DNA from: Cymbomonas tetramitiformis
Lineage: Eukaryota; Chlorophyta; Pyramimonadophyceae; Pyramimonadales; Pyramimonadaceae
DNA: 64,000 bases
Direction: 5' to 3'
Assembly: GCA_001247695.2 (NCBI GenBank)
Contig: LGRX02035268.1
Location: 31,243-95,242, forward strand
The position numbers were made by a program, and so were the translations under genes. This document shows positions 10,103-20,185 of this stretch, one piece after another (the stretch's first letter is position 1; the number at the start of each line of letters is the position of its first letter). The notes beneath the pieces were generated by a model, which was not told the DNA's origin, did not search any database, and was given only the letters and a program-made list of their open reading frames with translations.

Positions 10103-11248
10103 TTAATGGTCGTGGTAGTGATGATGGTGGTGAGTAGTTGCGTCGTGGTGATGGTGGTGGGTGGCGGTGGTGTCGCGGGTGGCTGAGCGTTGAGCCTCCT
10201 GCGTGTTGGAGTTTTGGTGTCGTGCCTTGGGGATGGTCCACAAGGTTGCTGCGACGCATGCTGCGAGCAAGAGGATGGTGGCCAGCGTAGTGGGGGTGAC
10301 GGTGGTGACCGATGTTTGGGCGGCGGACGGCGCTGTGTGGTCGTTGGTGGGGTCCAGCGTTGTGGCGGCCGTGGCGGCGGGGAGGGCGGCCATGAGGAAG
10401 ATTGCGAGAGTGATTGCGGTGACCCATTTTGGGGTTGCGGATGGTCGTGCTGCGGCTTGTGGGGGCTTTGGCTCCCTGCTGGGGGTGGGTGCGCCCGTTA
10501 CCGCATGCGTTTGCTGTGGCGCTGTGGGGTCGTTGTTGGCCGGATGTTCAGGACAGACGTAGCCGGGGAAACCGATCTCCATGAGGCGGCAGGAGCATCC
10601 TGGGGTGACCATCGGGGTAGGTGGTGGTGTGGTTGCCGCTGTGCCCAACTTGTCGCTGTGGAAGGGTTTGGCCCACTCCGGCATCGGGGTGCTGGGGTTG
10701 GGGCTGAAGGCCGCGTACGCGGGGACGGTCGTGGGCGGTGCGGCGGGAGCGCTTGGCACGGCTCCTTGGTTGCGGATGGGGGCAACGTCATTTGGCGGTG
10801 CGTGGTGGCCAGAGGGTACATTGCGTGGGTTAGGGTATGGCTTCGGGAGGGGAGGTGGAGCATGGTCCGTGAATCGCAGCAGGTACTCAGCGCGAGTGAG
10901 AGGGGCGAGGTTGCGTTTGCGGCGGTTGTGGTTGACGGTCAATTGGTGCTTGAACTTCCTCAGCGCGACTGGCATTGTACTTATGCTCTCTGCTTGGCTT
11001 GGGACCCATTTGTCGAACAGGTGCGTGTCGCCGCTGATGTGGCAGGGTCGTGTGGGGTGGTGGTGTGGTTCCATGGGTTCTTCGCAGAACTCGCAAACCT
11101 TGCGGGTGAGGGGTTCGCTGATGATGTCAACGGGTGGTGGGGCACTCGCGCTTGTGGGGTTTATTTGGGACGGTCTCTGGGTTGGGTGAGTTTGTGCTGG
11201 AAGGGTTGGGTGTTTCAGGGGTCTCGCTGCTGGGGTGAGATGGCCCAT
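10103..11248 (-). CDS. Module C: zinc-domain copy followed by two membrane segments
   Basis: 381 codons. Residues about 52-126 hold a close copy of the gag zinc domain: C-x2-C, a Pro-Thr-x-Pro-Cys-His-Ile-Ser-Gly core, then a DKWV stretch and a PLTRAEY tail. A Cys-rich patch (CSC ... CPEH) follows. Two hydrophobic segments come last: one signal-like and ending in Ala-x-Ala, one an ordinary transmembrane helix. The C-terminus is His-rich. It overlaps the end of module B by 122 bases in the next frame, and ends at a TAA beyond which the same frame stays open. Confidence 0.6.
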   Translation of the reverse strand: MGHLTPAARPLKHPTLPAQTHPTQRPSQINPTSASAPPPVDIISEPLTRKVCEFCEEPMEPHHHPTRPCHISGDTHLFDKWVPSQAESISTMPVALRKFKHQLTVNHNRRKRNLAPLTRAEYLLRFTDHAPPPLPKPYPNPRNVPSGHHAPPNDVAPIRNQGAVPSAPAAPPTTVPAYAAFSPNPSTPMPEWAKPFHSDKLGTAATTPPPTPMVTPGCSCRLMEIGFPGYVCPEHPANNDPTAPQQTHAVTGAPTPSREPKPPQAAARPSATPKWVTAITLAIFLMAALPAATAATTLDPTNDHTAPSAAQTSVTTVTPTTLATILLLAACVAATLWTIPKARHQNSNTQEAQRSATRDTTATHHHHHDATTHHHHHYHDH

Positions 11249-11848
11249 ACTGCTGTCGGAAGGCCACGTGCGTCAGAGGTGCCTGACCGGCGGTGACCCT
11301 CCCGGTGTTGACGACGAGCATGAGGAGCGGCATCAGGTGGGAGGGGACCTTGCCGTCGCGGACCCATCGGGTGTAAAGTCCGGTGCCACCGCTAAGGTGG
11401 CATGCGTGGGGTCTGTTGGCGCCTCGGCACGTTCCGCTGTTGCAGAACTGACACGCTGATGCCTGGGGGTTCCTGTGCCAGGGTGCGAGGGAGAACAGCG
11501 TCGAGGGTTGGCATGGTGGGCTGGCTCTGAAGTGGGCGAACGGCCAGGCATGGGGGTCGCCTTGCTGGTGTCCGCGCCACTTTATGACAGCCGCCATGCC
11601 GGCGGCGATCGCGCAGCCAAGGCTGATGATGGTCAGCAGGGTGGTGGTGACGCTGGAGTAGGGGCTGCCATAGCGGTCCGGCTCCTCGTTGTGGGCCTGA
11701 GCGGGGTTGATACAGGCGGCCAGAAGGAGGAATACAAGGAGCTTTGCGAGGGCCGGCTGGAAACAGCCGGTGCGGCGGGGCGTTGTTGACGACCGGCGTG
11801 GGTTGGTGTGGGCAGCTGCCAAGTCGTTCAGGTGGGCCGTCCATTCTG
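11127..11848 (-). CDS. Module B: two membrane segments followed by a zinc-domain copy
   Basis: In frame order this follows the protease, but the frame changes inside a run of 11 C (11849-11859), a likely slip or assembly-error site. After it come a signal-like hydrophobic segment ending in PAQA, a loop with several acidic residues, a second membrane helix, and then the zinc domain (11244-11453): C-x2-C, Cys-His-Leu-Ser-Gly, RWV-x2-GK, and the GQAPLT tail. The order (membrane, membrane, zinc) complements module C, so the run reads as a chain of alternating units. Confidence 0.58.
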
Positions 11849-13401
11849 CCCCCCCCCCCGAATTGTGCTGACGGCCTCGGTGCGGTGTTGTGGTCCTTGA
11901 ACACCTTGAGGGGCAGGTAGGCCTTGTGCACGAAGTCGCCTCGTTGGTTATGGGGGTGGTAGGCCAGAGCTGCACCGCGCTCGGGTGTGGCGGGCAGCAC
12001 CCCTGCGGACATGGCGTGCAGAATGTCTACGGACAGCAAGACGTCGAAGCTCACGTGAGCTGAGGGGCTGATGCCGGTTACGTCGGCCAGCACCATTTCG
12101 TTGGAGGTGCCGGGGGCGATGACGAGCATTAGCTCTCCAGTGCCCCACTGGCGGTGCTGCTGTGTCCCCCCGCTGCCCATGCTGGTGTCCACGGTGGCCG
12201 TGCTGGAGTGCACCTTGAGGCCCAGGGTCTCCTGGTGCACCTTGTTCATAACGAACAGCATCGAGCCGGTGTCCACGATCATGACGGACAGGGTCAGGTA
12301 TTGCCCCGTGCGCTGGCTCATGACGAGGATGGACTTCTTCGGGTCGTCGTTGCACAGGGTGTAACATACGGCTGTGCGCGTGAACCAGTTGTTCATGTCG
12401 GGGCTCATTTCCTCGAACGCTTTGCTGGTAAGGCGCTGTAGCTCTGCTGGGGGTACTTGTTGGTGGTTGGCCGTGGTGGTGGACATGGCCGCGGAGAGGC
12501 TCTGAGGGGGGTTGTCGTGGTCCTCCTCGAGCCAGTCGTTGGTTTTCATGAGCACCATCGCAGGGGCAGCGGAGGGTGGATTGGCGATTTCTTCCTCCCT
12601 GCCCCGTACGGCGACGGGAGCGGCCGGAGTGGGTGGCGGCGTGCTGCCCGTGCGACGGAACGACGCAGGGATGTGGCGGTGATTAACCATGCTGCGGGCC
12701 ATGTAAGAGTGGTGGTGGAGAGGATGCATCTCGATGGGTGGTGTGGGGGGCCAAGGTGCGTCGCTGCCGGTTGTGCTCTCAGGATTCTCGTGACATTCAT
12801 CGTACCCTTCGGTGTCGCTGCCGATGTCATCATCGCTGGTCACGAGGTCGATGACGCTGCGGGGTGGCTGCCAATTTTCGGGGTTCTTACGGTGCACCAT
12901 GCAGCACGTTGGGAGGCCGTATTGGTCATGGGCATGATTATAACAGCACACCCGGGCATTGCCTATTCTCATGGGCTTGCCGTCGGGTCCCGTAGGGTAT
13001 TCCGCCCACTCGAAGTGGATGACGGCGTATGCTATGTCGAATGTGTTGACGGGCGCGTTGCCGTCGGGCACGTGGCGGCGCAGGGCGTTGGACATGGCAG
13101 ATTCCTCACGCGCCACTCGCTGCTCCCGCGTCAAGGCGGGTGGCGACATCGCGTCGGAAACGGCGTCATCGCGGCGAGGTGAGGGTGGTGGGCTGTCTGG
13201 GGCTCGGGTGACCAGGTGCCGTGTGATGACGGGGCTGTCGGGTGATGGAGACGGGCTTTTGGGACCAGCGGGGTAATCCTCGGGGTAGCGGTCAGGGTAG
13301 TGCTCAGGGATTTCGTCGGGCGCAGGGCTGGCAGGCAGGGGAATACCAATATTGGGTTGGAGTGGGGCTGGTGGGGGAATATGGAGGGCTGTCTGGGCCA
13401 T
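11849..13401 (-). CDS. Aspartic protease region of the Ty3 element
   Basis: Processes the polyprotein. The active-site motif is IVDTGS (residue about 377 of the open frame), followed downstream by a hydrophobic-Gly-x-D-like stretch (FDVLLSVDIL) typical of retropepsins. The first 370 residues are Pro/Ser-rich with a small Cys/His cluster (CCYNH ... CCMVH) that may bind zinc. The frame overlaps the end of gag by 98 bases and lies one base forward, so a +1 frameshift like that of Ty3 would join them; this is inferred. The frame formally runs on to 11392, but sense is lost at the C run at 11849. Confidence 0.78.
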
Positions 13402-15094
13402 GCCTTTTGGGTGAGCGAAGGGGACTGCTGGGGGCTTCGTGATGATCGGGTGACTGCGCCCCTTCCTCGTCGTGGGGAGCGGGGTGTGCGTCGGTGGTGG
13501 GGTTGCTCGTGCCCCTCAGGAAGGGGTTGCCGTGCTCCATGATGGCAGCGTATGATTGGAAGTGAACGATGGTGTCCGCTGGCGCTGCATCGTTGGGCGT
13601 GGCTTCGGCGAGGCGGGTGCTTTGCTGCCCAACGTGGTGAGAGCGTCGCGTGAGGGGCGGCACGCTGTGGTAGTCGTAGGACTGTGCTTGCCACGTGGGT
13701 TCGTTGCCAGCGGGGACAGCGTGGTTGGAGGAGCTGGGGTTGCCCTTGCTGCTGCCGAACTGCTGGTCAAATTCTACCTTGGTCCACGGTCTCTGGCCCT
13801 TGGCGACGCGGTCGTAATTCACGATCAGCATGTTCATCAGGGGTCGTAGTGCGACAGGCATCTTTCCCTTATTGACCCATTGGTCGTATAAGGTGGTCTT
13901 GCCGCTTATGTGGCAGGGCAGCGTGGGGCTATGGAAGAGGTGCAGTGGCCTATGGCAGAAGGTGCAGTCGCCGTTGGGCCCGCCGAGGTTGTCGCTGCAC
14001 ACGGTGTTCGGCGTGCGGGGAGTGGCTGCCGCGGGCTCCGTGTTGAAGGAGGAGGTTGATGCCTGGCGCGTGATCTGACCCAGAAGCTTCCGTCCAGCGG
14101 GGTTGAGTCCGGACGGGTCAAAGTCGCTATCCGCGGTTCGCGGAGCCGGCAAGCGGAGGCGCGGGCTGACGCTCCTGGTGGTGGAGGTGCGTGGGGGAAT
14201 CAACGGCGGGGAAGGCAGACCGAGGTTGTGCTTGTTCTGGCCGGTGATCAGCATGTCGGCCAATGTGGACTTGGTGGGCCCCTCTGCGTACGCCCCCACG
14301 TACTGGACCAGATTTTGCTGTTCCAGGTTTGCCTTCATGATTTTTGTCTCCATGGCTTTCAGTCTGGTGTGCACGTCCTGCGCGACCTCGGTCACCTCGG
14401 CGAGCGTGTACTCCTCGGTGACGTTCATAGCCTTGCTGAACCGCTCTCGGACGATACCCGCGAGGTGCTTGGGCAACGCTTGCAGCATGAACAGACCGGC
14501 CGTCTGGGGGTTGATCACTTTCTGCGTCGAGTCGTGGGGCAGGTTGACGCGATCCATGAGCCTTACCAACCGGTCCTTGAGGGCGTTCGGGTCCTCGCTG
14601 GCCAACATCTGCAGGTTCTTGATCTCTTCCTGGGCGGCCTCGGCGGACAAGTCTGCGCACTTCAGCCTCAGGAGGAAGAACAGTACGCGCCATGCGGCGT
14701 CCCAGTCGATGACCTGGCCGGTCAACACCTGGAAGGGGTCTTCACGTGGGAATGTGAGGGGCTCGCACATGTACCCGGTCTGCGGAGGGTACAACTCGGT
14801 CTCCTCCAAGATCAGCTGAGGCAACGTCTTGCTTGCGCTGTTGGGAGCCAGTACGAATCGGCTGACGGCGCGGGTGGCGTCCTCCGTGCTGTTGAAGATG
14901 GCGGGCAGGGAGCCGAATAATGTGCCTTTGGGCGTGTTGACCTCGTCGCGCGTGAGTTCCACGTTGCGGTTCGTGTTCTTTTCGAATACGAGGTTGCTGA
15001 GGAACGCGCTGAGCTCATTGGCCGGATCGGTGAAATCGCCGTTGGACATGTTGCTCTTGGTGATGACGGGCAGTGACTTTGGTTTGGAGGTCAT
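13304..15094 (-). CDS. Gag-like capsid protein with a C-terminal zinc domain
   Basis: 596 codons, starting at the first ATG after the tandem array. Residues about 110-260 have the helical capsid pattern of Ty3 gag proteins, including a LPKHLAGIVRERF stretch followed by a TLAEV helix. In place of a CCHC knuckle there is a different zinc-type domain at residues 377-447 (13754-13966): C-x2-C, then a Pro-Cys-His-Ile-Ser-Gly core, DQWV-x-KGKMP, and a GQRPWT tail. This domain recurs in modules B, C and D downstream. The C-terminal 130 residues are Pro/Ser/His-rich. It is the first gene of the element. Confidence 0.78.
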   Translation of the reverse strand: MTSKPKSLPVITKSNMSNGDFTDPANELSAFLSNLVFEKNTNRNVELTRDEVNTPKGTLFGSLPAIFNSTEDATRAVSRFVLAPNSASKTLPQLILEETELYPPQTGYMCEPLTFPREDPFQVLTGQVIDWDAAWRVLFFLLRLKCADLSAEAAQEEIKNLQMLASEDPNALKDRLVRLMDRVNLPHDSTQKVINPQTAGLFMLQALPKHLAGIVRERFSKAMNVTEEYTLAEVTEVAQDVHTRLKAMETKIMKANLEQQNLVQYVGAYAEGPTKSTLADMLITGQNKHNLGLPSPPLIPPRTSTTRSVSPRLRLPAPRTADSDFDPSGLNPAGRKLLGQITRQASTSSFNTEPAAATPRTPNTVCSDNLGGPNGDCTFCHRPLHLFHSPTLPCHISGKTTLYDQWVNKGKMPVALRPLMNMLIVNYDRVAKGQRPWTKVEFDQQFGSSKGNPSSSNHAVPAGNEPTWQAQSYDYHSVPPLTRRSHHVGQQSTRLAEATPNDAAPADTIVHFQSYAAIMEHGNPFLRGTSNPTTDAHPAPHDEEGAQSPDHHEAPSSPLRSPKRHGPDSPPYSPTSPTPTQYWYSPACQPCARRNP

Positions 15095-15136
15095 GTTGGC
15101 GGTTCAACCCCTGCACACGCCGCCCTCACCCCTTTA

Positions 15137-15770
15137 AGTTCCAGAATTTTTTATGAGCGGTTTAGCGCTGCCTGCGCTGCTGATAACCACGCCCGTGGTC
15201 AAATCCTGAAATTTTCAGGAGCGGTTTAGCGCTGCCCGCGCTGCTGATAACCACGCTCGTGGTCAAATCCTGAAATTTTCAGGAGCGGTTTAGCGCTGCC
15301 CGCGCTGCTGATAACCACGCTCGTGGTCAAATCCTGAAATTTTCAGGAGCGGTTTAGCGCTGCCCGCGCTGCCACCAATCCTGAAATTTTCAGGAGCGTT
15401 TTAGCGCTGCCCGCGCTGCTGGATAACCACGCTCGTGGTCAAATCCTGAAATTTTCAGGAGCGTTTAGCGCTGCCCGCGCTGCTGGTAACCACGCTCGTG
15501 GTCAAATCCTGAAATTTTCAGGAGCGTTTTAGCGCTGCCTGCGCTGCTGAAACCACGCTCGTGGTCAAATCCTGAAATTTTCAGGAGCGTTTTAGCGTGC
15601 CGCGCTGCTGGTAACCACGCTCGTCGTGGTCAAATCCTGAAATTTTCAGGAGCGTTTTAGCGCTGCCCGCGCTGCTGGTAACCACGCTCGTGGTCAAATC
15701 CTGAAATTTTCAGGAGCGTTTTAGCGCTGCCCGCGCTGCTGGTAACTACGCTCGTGGTCAAATGGAAGTG
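15137..15770. repeat. About ten tandem copies of a 62-63 bp unit
   Basis: Each unit contains two short dyads: TCCTGAAATTTTCAGGA (one central mismatch) and ACCACGCTCGTGGT. One unit lacks the second dyad. The array sits just upstream of gag, where the element's leader or LTR should be. The bases just after it (GAAGGTCGA...CAGGGTGTCA, about 15770-15800) recur at about 16540-16565. Confidence 0.9.
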
Positions 15771-15834
15771 AGAAGGTCGAATTCAGGGTGTCACACGTCC
15801 TAAAAATCAAGCTTCTGAGTTGAAACGCGCGTTT

Positions 15835-16480
15835 CCGGCGATGCGCGCATTTCAGGCGATGCGCACATTTCAGGCGATGCGCACATTTTAGGCGATGTGC
15901 ACATTTCAGGCGATGCGCACATTTCAGGCGATGCGACATTTCAGGCGATGCGCGAGTCTCAGGCGATGCGCACATTTCAGGCGATGCGCGCGTTTCAGGC
16001 GATGCGCACATTTCAGGCGCTGCGCACATTTCAGGCGATGCGCACATTTCAGGCGATGCGCACATTTCAGGTGATGCGCCTATTTCCGGCGATGTGCACC
16101 TTTCAGGCGATGCGCGCGTTTCAGGCGATGCGCACATTTCAGGCGATGCGCACGTTTAGGCGAGTCGAGCGTTCCGGGTGATTATACGTGTTTCAGGCGC
16201 CAGGCGCATTGCAGCGAATCGAACATTTCATGCGACGCGCCAATTTCGTGCGAAGTGCGCCCTTCGGGTGAATCCTGCCTTTCAGGCGACGCGTGCCACC
16301 TTGGTGAAACGTGCCATCCGAGCGAAACGCGCCTTTCAGACGGTGTGTGCCTTTCAGGAGATGCGCGCCGTTCAGGCAAATCGGGCGTTTCAGGAAAGGC
16401 GCGAACTTGGCAGCGAAACGAGCACTTCAGGTGATACACGCGTTTCATTGACGTGAGCATTTCGGGCAAGTGCGCATTTC
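15835..16480. repeat. 18-bp tandem array, degenerate at one end
   Basis: About 18 clear copies of AGGCGATGCGCACATTTC from 15835 to about 16170, fading into diverged copies up to about 16480. It lies between the two copies of the short flanking sequence named for the previous array, so it may have expanded inside the older repeat. Reading frames across it encode only a repeated hexapeptide and are not genes. Confidence 0.85.
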
Positions 16481-16552
16481 AGGAGCGATGTGGCGCTGTC
16501 TGCGCTGCGGCGGGCCACACTCGTGGTCAAAAAGGGAGCGAGAAGGTCGAAA

Positions 16553-16921
16553 TCAGGGTGTCAAAAGTCCTGTATAGACCAGGTTACGGGGCGAAGGGTG
16601 AAGTGTTCTTCGATGCGGGTCTGGCGGAATCGTGAGGGACGTCGGCAGAGTGGGCACGATCGCGGTGTGCATCAACCAAGTGGCAAGGCAGCGCGAGTGA
16701 CAACTGCGTCGTTCCTTCAGACAGCGACACCGCAAGGCGAGTGACGCGCAGTGTTGCCACACGGGGACAGGAGCCAAGCAAATGACGCACTCATTCAAGC
16801 AGGGTGCAGGGATTTGCCAGCAACAGAGGCGACGAAACGACTCGTCGATGCGGCGCTGGTTGGTCATGCTACGCTGAGGCGGCGCGCGGCGTGGACACTC
16901 CGTGGGGAACGGCTGGGCCAA
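16553..16921 (-). pseudogene. RING-CH (RINGv) domain protein, one frame break
   Basis: RING-CH proteins are E3 ubiquitin ligases, usually membrane-bound. The visible pattern is C-x2-C (CVIC), then C-x-C-x7-H-x2-C-x3-W (RCRCLKERRSCHSRCLATW), exactly the RINGv spacing. The last C-x2-C pair (CPLC) is present six residues later but one base out of frame, at about 16656. The joined reading ends at a TGA near 16560. There is no membrane segment, so this is a fragment, an exon, or a decayed gene. It could be captured cargo of the neighbouring element; it lies on the same strand, 1.5 kb upstream of gag. Confidence 0.65.
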
Positions 16922-17251
16922 CGCGGGCTTAAAACGGGGCGGGGTCAGCGGAAAACTCAGAGAGGTATTTCAAAATCAATGGAATGTGGAAGGTTCAGAA
17001 AACTCGGCAGAATCCTTGCAAAGGCTCAACTTTGGGAATTTCAAAAGTGCACGTGGCTGTCTGTGCATCCCCAAAGGCCTTGACGGGCAACCTGACGAAA
17101 AAGGTGCCTGGTCAGCGAGGAAATCCCCAAAGGGGAAAGCCAGAAGGAGAGCTTCGCAGCGAAAGTTGAGTGGGCTGGTGGGCAGGACTCTGAAAGGGAA
17201 GCCCAGGTCCAGCGGCCAGCAGAGACCAAATTCACAGCTCGCTCGAGCGGG

Positions 17252-20185
17252 TTGAAAGAGTTGAACTCAGCCCCCGAGCCGGACCGACCAGCCCGAGTGG
17301 GAATGCACAAAGCAGGCAACGGCAGTCGGCACAGAGGTCACAGAGGTCGACTCAGTCCACGTCAGCAAAAGTACCCAGTCGGACGATGTTTGAGAATTCA
17401 TGTTGTTCGTGCAGAGGTTGAGTGTGGTAAATCCACTCGGCAGTCATACAGCCGGAAAGCGCGTGAATGCGCACTCGAAAGCAGCAAAAAGGAACCCGGA
17501 AAGAAAAGCGGCTGTTTCTTTGACGTCCGAAAGGTCGTCAAAGGTGTTGAGCTGGGACGTCGGGTAAAGCAGCCGAGCTTAGCCGAGTTGGGCGAATACG
17601 AGGAAGTAGTAAACGTGTATGTTTACTTTGGTGACCTGGCTTTGCGGAATCGAGTCCTTCTGTCAGCTACAATTTTCAAGGTACAAGCTTGTAATCTCTT
17701 CACCCAAACCCTCAAGAGCTTTGTTACGAATAAATCCGCGCACAATCACGCAACTCTAAAGAGTCTTGTTAAACTCTTTCTTTTCATCTTGCATTTTGAC
17801 TCTAGAAAGCTGGGAAAACCAGACATAACTGAAATTAACTCAGTGGGGAATTCGCTAACTGTAATTAACGCGCATCTCGCACAGAATTGTAGCGACCTGT
17901 TCTACGTGGCGACAAGGGAAGGAGAGCAAGTAGTGCTAGTTGCTGGCGCGAGCGACGTGGCCAAGAAGATTCTTTCCGCCACGAATTCTGAACTGACCGT
18001 CGAGCACCTGAAGAATTGTGGAGAACAGCTGGTCGACTATGACCAGTATTCGCGTGTGCTGGAGGCTGCTGCCAACATTTTCAAAGACATCTCTTCAGGC
18101 GAGCACGACACGAGGAGTGAGCATTCGCTCTTAGTGGAGTCATTCGCAGAGGCAGAAGCTCAAGGACACTGCCTCGAAAGCGTCACCTGATACTGGAGTG
18201 GAGCCACCACCTGAACCAGCGTCAGCACCTCTCTCACCGGCAGAGGATCGCACTCCACCTGAGGTAAGCTTAAATTATATGCACACACACTTGCATTCCC
18301 ACGCGTGCAAGCTCAGAATAGCGTCCCATTCTTTTGGCGCATCACAGGAGCCAACGGGTATGCAAGACTACGAAGGGGGTGACGAATTTGACCTCTCTGC
18401 TTTCGACGAAGCAGAAGAATTCGAAAAACTCGACAAGGAGCTACAAGAGACCGACGATTGCGACACCGACGACGAAGACGGTGGTCTCAGCAACGACGAC
18501 TTTCTAGCATCTGTTATAGTCAAAAGGCTGGGCGCATTGACCGCAGGACCGTTCACAGAGCGCGAGATTTCCGAAGTAAACAGACTCCTGAAAGCGGTGT
18601 TACTTCAAGCTCAAAAAACAGTTGCAATTTTGAGTGTGGAAGGAAAGAAGTACCCCAACAGCGCTACCCCTTTCCTGCACGTGAAAGTTGCCTCAATCGA
18701 GGAAGCCAGAGTGCTAGTTGAATACGCTGTCGTGGTAGTTGGCAATCAAGACTTTCTCATCACACCAAAGAGCAGCAAATTAAACAGCATCACGATAGGA
18801 TTCAAGTCACTCAGGGCGGGGAAACAACCGAAGCTGACCCACATCCTTGCTCACATCAGAGCCTCACCTTTCTCGAAGTTCATCAAAGAAGTCACATCCC
18901 AACAAGCTTTCACAGTTCACAGCAGAGTGCGTGGAGCAAAGCGGCGTTCGAGATTGGTCAGACAGATCTTTGTGCTTCTGAAACCGGGACTGGGCCGTCA
19001 CCCGGAGCCTGCTAAGATTGACAAAAAGAAAATCGAGCACGCCCTGTATGCTCTTCCATTGGAATACCACTGGTCAGGCCTAGGAACGGCCTTCATCTCA
19101 AAGTGCTCAGCTCTAATTTGCCGTGAGTGTGAGGGTAAACTGCCAACGGTCACAGCACCAAGAGCTGCCCGGCCAGGATTTACGGTGCGAGATCTCCCAA
19201 CGTGTCAGTCCCTCGAACCGCAGCGGCAGCAGCAGCAGCAGTGCCAGACGAGACTTCAATCCCACCAGGATTTGGGGAGGGCTCCGGCCAGGACACAACA
19301 GCTCAAACCGCAGCAACCCTGGCATCTCTGAGGCACGGAGGGCATCCTCCAAACTGCAAGTGCACGGCCTGCCAGAAAGGTGAAAGAATCTCCACCCTCT
19401 TCCATTGCAAAAACATCATTAACTTTTCCATTGAGCTCTGCGATGTTGAAATTCAACTCTGTGATCGAAAACTCTTCACATTCTCTCAGGGAAAAAGAGA
19501 GCCCTCGCTCAGATCAAGCCATCGCCAAGCCCCGGGGACCGTAAGAAGAGCTCCGGACAAGGCAGATCAGAACAACTCAGCGAGATTGCACAGGCTGAAG
19601 GGGCAGAACTGCAAAACAGGTGCACTGCTCTGCAAGATATGGACTTTAAAATCTAAATCCCCTGACTTCCTTTGTCTCAGGCTTTCAATTCTTACCTGCA
19701 CTTCAAGACCCGAACAACATCTCACGGTGTCTGATACAATAGTTCACAGTATGCAACTCAGAAAGGGTTTACTTTCCTCACACTTTCTTCTCTCCCAATC
19801 CTCTTCTCTAAGTAAGAGCAGAGCATATGATAATCATGCTAAGTGTACATGCCCGTGCTGTCTGTCCTGTGCTTACTACTCATTTCTTCAGCATCGCTTT
19901 CCTAGCTCCCTGTTTGGATTAGAAAACCTCACACATGTGCTCTTTCAAATTCCCTCCCTCACCTGTTATGACAAAACCGGGAATGATATTGACCCTAAAC
20001 TGGGGCCCAATACCACAATTCAACTAACAGATAGCCCTAGCACTTCATATGCCAACTTTACCTGGCAACATGCCAACTTAAGACAGCGGTCTGATAACTC
20101 AACGCGGTGCTCAGACAACTTCAAACAGTCCGCAAATAACTATACTCGGCCCAAAGTTACCCTACGTACCTCGTTTTGTAGATAA
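17252..20185 (+). CDS. Spliced gene of unknown function
   Basis: No family recognised. The first open stretch runs to a TGA at 18188-18190. A second begins at 18198, or is reached by a frame change near 18150-18190. Downstream are four introns with good GT-AG ends and consistent phase: 18264-18347, 19135-19208, 19380-19489 and 19620-19680. The joined protein has an acidic segment (about 18360-18490), a mixed alpha/beta-looking middle, two Cys patches (CREC and, after the second intron, HPPNCKCTACQK), a poly-Ala run, and a Lys-rich segment after the third intron. The Cys/His patches could bind zinc. The last exon is less convincing. It could be a host gene or the first gene of a retroelement. 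Confidence 0.5.

Larger units (their letters stand above)
1263..15094 (-). mobile_element. Ty3/gypsy-like retrotransposon with methyltransferase and PHD finger
   Basis: Coding order on the minus strand is gag, aspartic protease, zinc/membrane modules, RT, RNase H, cytosine methyltransferase, integrase, PHD finger. RT-RNase H-integrase order is that of Ty3/gypsy (Metaviridae) elements, not copia. The copy is decayed: it carries single-base frame changes near 13.4, 11.85, 11.2, 7.39, 4.1, 3.98 and 2.31 kb, isolated in-frame stops at 10103-10105, 8375-8377 and 7649-7651, and two nested DNA transposons (5240-5519 and 5911-6996). I could not identify LTRs, primer-binding site or polypurine tract. 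The 3' side falls at an assembly gap and the 5' side runs into tandem repeats. At nearly 14 kb of coding sequence it is much longer than a typical Ty3 element. Confidence 0.85.

Noticed and set aside
8732..13682. Many plus-strand frames of 70-370 residues opposite the retroelement
   Set aside because: They are complements of the minus-strand modules, rich in Val/Gly/Trp from the Pro/Thr/His codons on the coding strand, and have no domains.
15721..16181. Frames encoding repeated MRTFQA- or SPEMCA-like peptides
   Set aside because: Direct products of an 18-bp repeat, with no start context or homology.
15137..16480. Regular repeats that might be a CRISPR array
   Set aside because: Units are head-to-tail without unique spacers, repeats are degenerate, no cas genes are present, and the context is eukaryotic.
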